From GCA-2732805 sp964516605 (GTDB taxonomy: Bacteria > Pseudomonadota > Gammaproteobacteria > Coxiellales > Coxiellaceae), in assembly GCA_964516605.1 (NCBI GenBank), contig CAZFAA010000053.1, forward strand, positions 1-13,386: a stretch of 13,386 nt of DNA, given 5' to 3'. The position numbers were made by a program, and so were the translations under genes. The notes under the pieces were generated by a model. It did not search any database. It was not told where the DNA came from and saw only the letters and a program-made list of their open reading frames with translations. Below are positions 8,514 to 13,386 of this stretch, piece after piece (the first letter of the stretch is position 1; each line of letters opens with the position of its first letter).

Positions 8514-9416
8514 ATGGAAGATATCTCTCATAAACTGGTTGTTGCCATTTCGTCACGTGCGCTGTTTGATTTAACAGAAAGCGATACGGTATTTGAGAAC
8601 GAAGGCGTTGATGCCTATTCACGCTATCAAATCAATCATGAAAATGAAATTTTAGCACCTGGCACCGCCTTTACCTTAGTGAAGAAATTCCTGAATTTAA
8701 ATAAAAATGAACCGCTTGTTGAAGTCATCTTACTCTCGCGTAATAGCGCTGATACAGGCTTGCGTATTTTTAATAGCATTCAACATTATAACCTCGGTAT
8801 CACACGTGCTGCTTTTACCAGTGGCAAGAGCCCTTATCAATATGTCAGTGCATTTGGCTCGCACCTATTCCTCTCAACCCATCAAGAGGATGTAACACGT
8901 GCTTTGCAATCGGGCTGTGCGGCAGCCATGATTTGGCCAAGCACTAAAGATGATAAATACCCCGATCGCCTGCGGATTGCTTTTGATGGCGATGCAGTAT
9001 TATTTACAGATGAATCTGAACGTATTTTTCAAGAACAGGGTATCGACGCATTTAATCACAATGAATTTCAAAAAGCGCAATTCCCTTTACCACAGGGTCC
9101 TTTTAAAGGGTTTTTACAAGCATTGCACCGTCTGCAACAACATTTTCCAGAAGACAATTGCCCTATTCGAACAGCGCTAGTCACAGCACGCCAAGCACCG
9201 GCGCACGAACGTGTTATACGCACGTTACGGGAATGGCAAATCCGTATTGATGAGGCATTATTTCTAGGTGGGTTGAATAAAAGCGATTTTTTACAGGCTT
9301 TTCATGCTGATATTTTTTTTGATGATCAGATCCGTCATTGCCAATCAGCACAACAGCATGTTACCACAGCACATGTCCCTTCCCTACTCCCTGGCTTATC
9401 TCTTGATGTAGATTGA
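8514..9416 (+). CDS. Cytosolic 5'-nucleotidase (cN-I type, PF06189 family)
   Basis: Predicted cytosolic enzyme removing the 5'-phosphate from nucleoside monophosphates (AMP/IMP-type substrates in characterised relatives), 300 residues, the usual length. The N-terminal phrase KLVVAISSRALFDL and the segment VEVILLSRNSADTGLRIF are family hallmarks. HAD-like catalytic elements follow: DGD (Asp158, Asp160), Thr224 in LVTAR, Lys256 in GLNKSD, and FFDD (Asp270-Asp271). No signal peptide is seen. The ATG lies 7 bases after the helicase stop and has no Shine-Dalgarno sequence; only GCGCCC stands between the -10 box and the ATG, so a leaderless mRNA or coupling to the upstream gene is possible. The neighbouring orn gene makes mononucleotides, a plausible substrate source. 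Exact substrate preference cannot be read from sequence. Confidence 0.87.
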   Translation: MEDISHKLVVAISSRALFDLTESDTVFENEGVDAYSRYQINHENEILAPGTAFTLVKKFLNLNKNEPLVEVILLSRNSADTGLRIFNSIQHYNLGITRAAFTSGKSPYQYVSAFGSHLFLSTHQEDVTRALQSGCAAAMIWPSTKDDKYPDRLRIAFDGDAVLFTDESERIFQEQGIDAFNHNEFQKAQFPLPQGPFKGFLQALHRLQQHFPEDNCPIRTALVTARQAPAHERVIRTLREWQIRIDEALFLGGLNKSDFLQAFHADIFFDDQIRHCQSAQQHVTTAHVPSLLPGLSLDVD

Positions 9417-9424
9417 AAGGCTAT

Positions 9425-9453
9425 TTGCTTTAACAATTACTTTACTCTAAACT
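9425..9453 (+). promoter_or_regulatory. Weak promoter candidate for orn
   Basis: TTGCTT (9425-9430), a 17-base spacer and TAAACT (9448-9453) lie in the 60-base gap before orn. Matches are 3 of 6 and 4 of 6, so this is only a candidate. Read-through from the 5'-nucleotidase gene is equally possible because no terminator separates them. Confidence 0.3.
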
Positions 9454-9476
9454 CGAACATCGAAAATGGATTCATT

Positions 9477-10016
9477 ATGACACAACATGACACAAATTTA
9501 ATTTGGCTTGATCTGGAGATGACAGGGCTCAATTCTGAGCGTGACTGTATCATTGAAATTGCCACGGTCATTACGGATACCAACCTGAATGTACTGGCAG
9601 AAGGTCCTGCACTTGTCATCCATCAATCAGACGAAATGCTTAATAACATGGATGATTGGTGTACTAACCAACATGGCAAATCAGGCCTTACTCAGCGTGT
9701 CCGCGATAGCAAGATTAGCGTTGAAGAAGCCGAGCAACGAACCCTCACTTTTGTAAAAGAGTGGGTTATTGAAAACAAATCTCCTCTGTGTGGCAATTCC
9801 ATTTATCAAGATCGGCGTTTCTTGGCTAAATACATGCCCACCCTGGAGCGTTACTGCCATTACCGAAACCTAGACGTCAGCACTATTAAAATTCTTGCCG
9901 AACGCTGGAAAACAGACCTACCACAATTTAGTAAAGAATCCAGTCATCTTGCTCTAGCGGATATCTATGACTCTATTAATGAGCTTAAGTATTACAGAGA
10001 AAAATGGCTCAAATAG
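9477..10016 (+). CDS. orn: Oligoribonuclease
   Basis: 3'-to-5' exoribonuclease that degrades very short oligonucleotides (2-5 nt, including the pGpG product of c-di-GMP breakdown) to mononucleotides in the cytosol. It has 179 residues, close to the 181 of the E. coli enzyme. The DEDDh active site is complete: Asp12 and Glu14 in WLDLEMTGL, Asp112 in YQDRRF, and His157 and Asp162 in SSHLALADI. RYCHYRNLDVSTIK is the conserved family segment preceding the last motif. The Shine-Dalgarno sequence is weak (TGGA about 8 bases before the ATG). It follows the 5'-nucleotidase gene by 60 bases. A perfect 10-base palindrome GTGCATGCAC (10016-10025) begins at the last stop-codon base but has no T-run. Confidence 0.97.
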   Translation: MTQHDTNLIWLDLEMTGLNSERDCIIEIATVITDTNLNVLAEGPALVIHQSDEMLNNMDDWCTNQHGKSGLTQRVRDSKISVEEAEQRTLTFVKEWVIENKSPLCGNSIYQDRRFLAKYMPTLERYCHYRNLDVSTIKILAERWKTDLPQFSKESSHLALADIYDSINELKYYREKWLK

Positions 10017-10143
10017 TGCATGCACAGCAATTCCCGTTCGTTAAAAAACAGCATTTTTTTCGTGTTATATTGAATACCCGAGCCCGAAAACTGTTCTTAT
10101 TTTAAACGCAGATTGCTTTCTTTTATCGACGCCCCGCACATCC

Positions 10144-10196
10144 TTCCCTATTTTTTCAAAACCCTGCTATAATCCCCTGCAGATTACTATCAAGGA
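10144..10196 (+). promoter_or_regulatory. plsY promoter and ribosome binding site
   Basis: A perfect TATAAT at 10168-10173 is preceded at 18 bases by TTCCCT (10144-10149, weak -35). AAGGA (10192-10196) sits 6 bases before the plsY ATG, giving a short leader of about 25 bases. Further upstream in the same 186-base gap, TATATT (10066-10071) behind TTAAAA (10041-10046) is another AT-rich promoter-like element with poor spacing (19). No small ORF is seen in the gap. Confidence 0.6.
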
Positions 10197-10202
10197 ATTT
10201 AT

Positions 10203-10784
10203 ATGGCCGCTATTATTTCCATCATTATTGCCTACCTGATTGGCTCATTAAACACATCGATTATCATTGCTAAAGTGCTTGGTAATCCTGATCCGCGTAC
10301 GCAAGGTTCCGGCAATGCAGGTGCAACTAATGTATTGCGCACCAGTGGTAAAAAACAAGCGATTTGGGTGCTGGCTGGTGACATCATTAAGGGCGTTATT
10401 GCTGTGATGATCGCGCGGCTTTTTCATGTACACAGCTTTATGCTCGGACTTGTTGCACTCGCCGCTGTAGTCGGACACATCTTCCCTCTGTATTTTCAAT
10501 TCAAAGGTGGTAAAGGTGTTGCCACCACCATCGGTGTATTGCTTGCACTGAACATCTGGATTGGTGTTGTCAGCATGGCTGCTTTTACCATTACTGCATT
10601 GCTCTCACGTTATGCATCATTAGCGTCATTGGTAGCAGTTACCGTTGCTGTTCTGTGCAGTTTAATCTTTGGTGAATTTTATTACTTCGTACCGATTTTA
10701 ATGATCGCAGCGCTGATTTTCTGGAAGCACATGGATAACATTGACCGTCTGCGTAATCATACTGAGCATAAAATTAATTTTTAG
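10203..10784 (+). CDS. plsY: Acyl-phosphate:glycerol-3-phosphate acyltransferase PlsY
   Basis: Inner-membrane enzyme that transfers the acyl group from acyl-phosphate (made by PlsX) to glycerol-3-phosphate, giving lysophosphatidate, the first step of phospholipid synthesis. It has 193 residues, a normal length, with about five hydrophobic helices. The three family motifs are present: GSGNAGATN (35-43), the glycine-rich GHIFPLYFQFKGGKGVAT (91-108, with the phosphate-binding KGGKG), and the C-terminal HMDNIDRLRNHTEHK. The N-terminus IAYLIGSLNTSIIIAK is typical. The start is fixed by AAGGA 6 bases upstream and a nearby TATAAT. No stop-proximal terminator is clear; the next gene is on the other strand. 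Confidence 0.97.
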   Translation: MAAIISIIIAYLIGSLNTSIIIAKVLGNPDPRTQGSGNAGATNVLRTSGKKQAIWVLAGDIIKGVIAVMIARLFHVHSFMLGLVALAAVVGHIFPLYFQFKGGKGVATTIGVLLALNIWIGVVSMAAFTITALLSRYASLASLVAVTVAVLCSLIFGEFYYFVPILMIAALIFWKHMDNIDRLRNHTEHKINF

Positions 10785-10966
10785 GCAAAGCATCAACATC
10801 CCACAGTTTTCTTACAGAGGGCTAGAATTGCAAGAGGGCGTCAACGTTTAAGTGTATGATTAAGGGACGAAGATTCACCATCATAAAACACAACCGATGC
10901 GCCATCGCTTCAATAGGATCCACTGTACTTCGTCATCCCCAAACCAACCGGCCTAAAAAATAGGTA
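10785..10966. other. Intergenic gap between convergent plsY and host-attachment genes
   Basis: No gene is recognised. Small inverted repeats occur: CGATG-CGC-CATCG (10895-10907), and GACGAAG (10866-10872) with its complement CTTCGTC (10928-10934), which could enclose the former in a larger fold. CCTA-AAAAA-TAGG lies at 10953-10965, close to the stop of the minus-strand gene. None has the GC-rich stem plus T-run of a clear terminator. Confidence 0.35.
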
Positions 10967-11416
10967 TTAAAAAGACTCATCGATAATATTCTGTATAACT
11001 TCATTAAGTTTAGCTGTTGGCAAAGGAATGTAATCTTTTTGAATGACCTTTACAATCGCCCTCTCTACTGACTTTGTAACAGCCTGATTCAATAAGCCAT
11101 AAAAATTGGGTTCGGCACACAAAATAATACGCTGATCATGCTGCTTATGGAGCATTTTCTCGAGCAAATCCGCTACTATTTTTGCAAAATGCGCATGCTC
11201 TTCTTTATGCGGATCAGAAGGTGGTGAATATTTTCCAGCAGTGCCGTGATCTGTTTGATAATACCCCTGTCCATCGCTGGTTAATTCGCTCGTTTTTAAA
11301 CGACTTTGTGGGTGCTGGAGTTCATGAATTAATATATAGTCAGACTCCGTAATATCATAGATTTTTGCATCGGTACTACTTGCAATGACCAGTAAGGTTA
11401 ACGTATTTTTTTTCAT
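10967..11416 (-). CDS. Host attachment protein / baeRF-family domain protein
   Basis: Small cytosolic-looking protein of 149 residues of the family annotated 'protein required for attachment to host cells' (AtsE-like, PF10116). Comparative work has linked this family to bacterial/archaeal relatives of eRF1 (baeRF), suggesting a translation-related role instead of a true adhesin. Seen: a beta-strand start TLLVIASSTDAKIYDI, the conserved HPQSRLKTSEL (35-45) followed by SDGQG, the segment DPHKEEHAHFAKIVADLL, and RIILCAEPNFYGLL. There is no signal peptide or membrane segment, which argues against surface display. The ATG at 11416-11414 has AGAGGG about 7 bases upstream. It is divergent from a secreted-protein gene across a 250-base region with an operator-like palindrome. 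The family is fairly secure; its biochemical role is not known. Confidence 0.85.
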   Translation of the reverse strand: MKKNTLTLLVIASSTDAKIYDITESDYILIHELQHPQSRLKTSELTSDGQGYYQTDHGTAGKYSPPSDPHKEEHAHFAKIVADLLEKMLHKQHDQRIILCAEPNFYGLLNQAVTKSVERAIVKVIQKDYIPLPTAKLNEVIQNIIDESF

Positions 11417-11447
11417 GAGTCGTCCCTCTTGTGTATTAAATTAAAAA

Positions 11448-11463
11448 CACCGACAACACGGTG
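11448..11463 (-). promoter_or_regulatory. 5'-leader hairpin with T-run before host-attachment gene
   Basis: On the minus strand CACCG, loop TGTTGT, CGGTG is followed directly by TTTTTAATTT. It lies between the predicted -10 (11476-11471) and the ribosome binding site, so it would form at the very 5' end of the mRNA. It could be a 5' stabilising hairpin or a promoter-proximal attenuator. The stem is only 5 bp, so it may be weak. Confidence 0.4.
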
Positions 11464-11470
11464 AACATCC

Positions 11471-11501
11471 AGTATACTAAAATTTAAGAGGGGTATTTCA
11501 A
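11471..11501 (-). promoter_or_regulatory. Promoter candidate for host-attachment gene
   Basis: On the minus strand TTGAAA (complement of 11496-11501) and TATACT (complement of 11471-11476, 5 of 6 consensus) are spaced by 19 bases, slightly longer than the 17 optimum. The start point would be near 11464. The -35 box lies inside the palindrome at 11492-11506. Confidence 0.4.
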
Positions 11502-11506
11502 ATACC
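11492..11506. promoter_or_regulatory. Operator-like perfect palindrome GGTATTT-C-AAATACC
   Basis: Two perfect 7-base arms flank a single central C. The site covers the candidate -35 box of the minus-strand gene and lies about 100 bases upstream of the promoter of the divergent secreted-protein gene. This geometry is that of a repressor or activator dimer site, but no regulator gene is in the window. Confidence 0.4.
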
Positions 11507-11604
11507 AGAATAACTTAATGAATTATCATATTTTTTACCCTGAGATACATTCAATAATCACACTGTTAAATACAGGTATTATCACCAGAAAATAGCCGTC
11601 TCAG

Positions 11605-11633
11605 TTGAATAATATAATATCCCTTACTATAGT
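11605..11633 (+). promoter_or_regulatory. Promoter of the secreted-protein gene
   Basis: TTGAAT (11605-11610) and TATAGT (11628-11633, 5 of 6) are separated by exactly 17 bases. The transcript would start near 11640, leaving a leader of about 27 bases with AAGAGG (11655-11660) 6 bases before the ATG at 11667. A second TATAAT (11613-11618) lies inside the spacer but lacks a good -35 partner. Confidence 0.65.
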
Positions 11634-11666
11634 GTGGTGACGACAATATTAATCAAGAGGTTTCAC

Positions 11667-12113
11667 ATGAAAAAATTATTATGTAATACGCTAGCACTGG
11701 GAGCACTGGTTTGCACAAGCGTGTTTGCCGTAGAAACACAAAAGATAGCAAATTTAGGCACGCAACTCACTGGGTCTGTTTCTATGATGAGTTACTTCAG
11801 GTTTAATAACCTACCAGCCGGGGTTGCTTATAAGATTACTACAGGGGGTAATGATGTAACAGGTTATATGAATAATAGCGTGGTAACCTATTATCTTAAC
11901 TTAAAGCAAGGTACTTACCTGATTACACTGAATGATAAACTTAAAACGACAGCATGTTCTTTTGTAATCAATCCAGTTATTGTTCCCACAAGCCGTAACC
12001 CCTCCGGCTATGCATTAGCAATGCAAGCTGTTAACAGCAACACTGGCTATAGCTGCACCTTAGGAAGCACAGGAAATTGGCCAAACTTTCTAAGCATTCA
12101 TAAAACAAATTAA
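11667..12113 (+). CDS. Small exported protein of unknown family
   Basis: I do not recognise this 148-residue protein. It starts MKKLLCNTLALGALVCTSVFA, a clear Sec signal peptide with likely signal peptidase I cleavage after Ala21 (VFA-VE); no lipobox precedes a cysteine. The mature part is about 127 residues, rich in Thr, Asn, Gly, Tyr and short alternating hydrophobic stretches (SVVTYYLNL, GTYLITL), suggesting a small beta-sheet domain. Its only two cysteines, Cys97 and Cys130, could form a disulfide in the periplasm or outside the cell. No transmembrane segment follows the signal. An upstream in-frame GTG at 11634 overlaps the -10 box, so the ATG at 11667 with AAGAGG is chosen. It is monocistronic, with its own promoter and strong terminator. 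A periplasmic or secreted role is inferred; function is unknown. Confidence 0.85.
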   Translation: MKKLLCNTLALGALVCTSVFAVETQKIANLGTQLTGSVSMMSYFRFNNLPAGVAYKITTGGNDVTGYMNNSVVTYYLNLKQGTYLITLNDKLKTTACSFVINPVIVPTSRNPSGYALAMQAVNSNTGYSCTLGSTGNWPNFLSIHKTN

Positions 12114-12146
12114 AAATACATAGCATACTAAAAAGACTGTCACTGC

Positions 12147-12178
12147 AATCAGGGCTCGATAGCCCTGATTTTATTTTT
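12147..12178 (+). terminator. Rho-independent terminator of the secreted-protein gene
   Basis: A perfect 10-bp stem AATCAGGGCT / AGCCCTGATT with tetraloop CGAT is followed by TTATTTTT. It starts 33 bases after the stop codon. The opposite side has no T-run, so it acts mainly for the plus strand and separates this gene from convergent tsaD. Confidence 0.92.
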
Positions 12179-12183
12179 AACTC

Positions 12184-13179
12184 CTACTCCATATCACAAC
12201 GCGACCTCACTTGAATGGCTAATCCACCATCTTTTTCCTTATTTTTTAAACGTAACCAACCGACATATGCAATCATGGCGCCATTATCCGTGCAATACTG
12301 TGGTGCTGGATAAAACACATCTTTAATCGAAGTATCACTGGATAAAGCATGACGTAATTTTTGATTGGCACTGACACCACCGACCATAACCAAACGCTCT
12401 AAACCCTCTTGGGCTAGTGCGCGCAAACATTTTTTATGTAAGGTATCGATCACAGCATCTTCAAAAGCACGTGCAATATCAGCTTTAATCGTAGGCTCAT
12501 CACTGTATTTTTTATACTGTGTTACTGCATGGGTTTTAAGACCACTAAAGCTAAAATCCAACCCAGGCCTATTCAACATCGGCCGCGGAAAATGAAAACG
12601 CTGTGGATTGCCTTGCAGGGCAAGTTTGGCAATCTGTGGGCCACCTGGATATGGCAATCCTAATAATTTAGCAATTTTATCAAAGGCCTCGCCTGCCGCA
12701 TCATCCACACTTTCACCAAGCAGTGTGTAATTACTCAAGCCCCGCACCACATACAATTGTGTATGCCCACCTGACACTAATAATGCGATAAAAGGATAAT
12801 TAGGTTTTGGTTCATCGAGCATTACAGCCATCAAATGCCCTTCCATATGGTGTACACCAATAGCAGGTATAGCTAAAGCAAACGCTAGACTTTTTGCAAT
12901 CGACGCCCCCACCATCAATGAGCCGATCAGTCCAGGGCCCTTGGTATAGGCAATACCATCTACTTGCGCAAGCGTAACACCCGCTGCCTGTAAAGTCTCA
13001 TCGATTAAGGGAATTAATTTTCGAATGTGATCGCGTGACGACAATTCAGGTACAACACCACCATACTGTTGGTGTAACGCAATTTGACTGTACAAGCGTT
13101 CGGCCATAAGACCCTGCTTCTCATCGAAAAGCGCGACACCAGTTTCATCACAGGATGTCTCAATACCTAAAACCAGCAT
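12184..13179 (-). CDS. tsaD: tRNA N6-threonylcarbamoyladenosine transferase TsaD
   Basis: Cytosolic enzyme that, with TsaB and TsaE, moves the threonylcarbamoyl group from the adenylate made by TsaC onto A37 of tRNAs reading ANN codons. It has 331 residues, close to the 337 of E. coli. Seen: the ASKHA start LGIETSCDETGVAL, the metal-binding VHHMEGH (His111, His115), LVSGGHTQL, the signature ESVDDAAGEAFDKIAKLLGLPYPGGP, and the C-terminal metal ligand Asp298 in CTDNGAMIA. The start ATG (13179-13177) has GAGAGG (complement of 13185-13190) 5 bases upstream. It lies 43 bases after mdh on the same strand, so the two are probably cotranscribed. The intervening hairpin overlaps its ribosome binding site. 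Confidence 0.98.
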   Translation of the reverse strand: MLVLGIETSCDETGVALFDEKQGLMAERLYSQIALHQQYGGVVPELSSRDHIRKLIPLIDETLQAAGVTLAQVDGIAYTKGPGLIGSLMVGASIAKSLAFALAIPAIGVHHMEGHLMAVMLDEPKPNYPFIALLVSGGHTQLYVVRGLSNYTLLGESVDDAAGEAFDKIAKLLGLPYPGGPQIAKLALQGNPQRFHFPRPMLNRPGLDFSFSGLKTHAVTQYKKYSDEPTIKADIARAFEDAVIDTLHKKCLRALAQEGLERLVMVGGVSANQKLRHALSSDTSIKDVFYPAPQYCTDNGAMIAYVGWLRLKNKEKDGGLAIQVRSRCDME

Positions 13180-13186
13180 GCCATCC

Positions 13187-13222
13187 TCTCAATTCTTAAT
13201 TCCCGCTGGGAATTGATTGAGA
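13187..13222 (-). promoter_or_regulatory. Two-part hairpin between mdh and tsaD
   Basis: An inner perfect hairpin AATTCCC-GCT-GGGAATT (13198-13214) is enclosed by a second 7-bp pairing TCTCAAT (13187-13193) with ATTGAGA (13216-13222), separated by an asymmetric internal loop. On the minus strand it begins directly after the mdh stop and its far arm includes four of the six bases of the tsaD ribosome binding site. No T-run follows, so it is not a standard terminator. Confidence 0.55.
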
Positions 13223-13386
13223 CTAAACCCCAATTAGCCCCATATCACGCACCACATCACGTTCATAACGTAACTCATCTAAACTCAACTGAATTTTTTC
13301 TTTACTAAACGCATTGTGCTCGATCCCTGGCACAATTTTGACCTTACCATGCTCTGTACGACACGCAAAAGAAAAAACAATACCCT
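13223..13386 (-). CDS. mdh: Malate dehydrogenase, C-terminal end only
   Basis: The frame open from the right window edge ends at the TAG in 13225-13223 and gives 53 C-terminal residues. The tail reads GIVFSFACRTEHGKVKIVPG followed by a segment with AFSKEKIQLSLDEL and ends ERDVVRDMGLIGV. This matches the last part of the NAD-dependent malate dehydrogenases of the type found in Coxiella, Burkholderia and actinobacteria (GxxxSFPVTT..W.IV.GL.I..FS...I..S..EL.EER.AV..LGLI). The enzyme interconverts malate and oxaloacetate in the TCA cycle. Catalytic residues lie outside the window. The identification rests on recalled family similarity, not a search. Adjacency to tsaD agrees with what I recall of Coxiella burnetii. 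Confidence 0.8.
   Translation of the reverse strand, partial: GIVFSFACRTEHGKVKIVPGIEHNAFSKEKIQLSLDELRYERDVVRDMGLIGV

Noticed and set aside
10016..10025. Palindrome GTGCATGCAC as a terminator of orn
   Set aside because: It has no loop and no T-run; it may be a chance palindrome overlapping the last stop-codon base.
11634..11666. Longer N-terminus of the secreted protein from GTG
   Set aside because: The GTG overlaps the first base after the -10 box and would lie before the predicted transcript start; MKKLL with AAGAGG is a proper signal-peptide start.
12365..12595. Plus-strand ORF inside tsaD
   Set aside because: It is a shadow of the conserved tsaD coding sequence, with no independent start signals.
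1..13386. CRISPR array, prophage, insertion sequence or toxin-antitoxin module
   Set aside because: I saw no regularly spaced repeats, transposase or integrase motifs, terminal inverted repeats, or small paired toxin-antitoxin genes.

Overview
The window reads as ordinary chromosome of an AT-rich gammaproteobacterium, most likely a member of the Legionellales close to Coxiellaceae. This is inference, based on three points: an AddAB-type helicase/nuclease pair, a malate dehydrogenase tail of the type I recall in Coxiella lying directly upstream of tsaD, and codon use rich in A/T third positions. Almost every gene is a recognisable housekeeping or transport gene. I see no phage, insertion sequence, CRISPR array or toxin-antitoxin module, and no clear new multi-gene system.

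Layout. Bases 1-756 hold the 3' part of a QseC-like sensor histidine kinase. A 216-base gap follows, carrying a fragment that looks like the 5' half of a tRNA. A 14-helix MFS transporter (minus, 973-2541) is divergent from a plus-strand block: an AddB-like nuclease (2598-5231), an AddA-like helicase-nuclease (5225-8506, overlapping by 7 bases), a cytosolic 5'-nucleotidase (8514-9416), oligoribonuclease orn (9477-10016) and the acyltransferase gene plsY (10203-10784). Next come a divergent pair: a 'host attachment'/baeRF-type protein (minus, 10967-11416) and a small exported protein of unknown family (plus, 11667-12113) with its own promoter and terminator. The window ends with tsaD (minus, 12184-13179) and the C-terminal end of mdh (minus, 13223 to the window edge).

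How the genes fit together. AddAB resects double-strand breaks and releases short DNA products. Orn turns residual oligonucleotides into mononucleotides, and the 5'-nucleotidase dephosphorylates mononucleotides. The four adjacent genes could therefore form a nucleic-acid repair and turnover neighbourhood. This is a contextual inference, because each gene also has a general role of its own.

The parts most worth a second look are regulatory or orphan: two genes whose -10 boxes sit only 6-7 bases before the ATG (possible leaderless mRNAs), an operator-like palindrome and a 5'-terminal hairpin before the host-attachment gene, a hairpin that partly covers the tsaD ribosome binding site, the tRNA-like scar, and the unclassified secreted protein.
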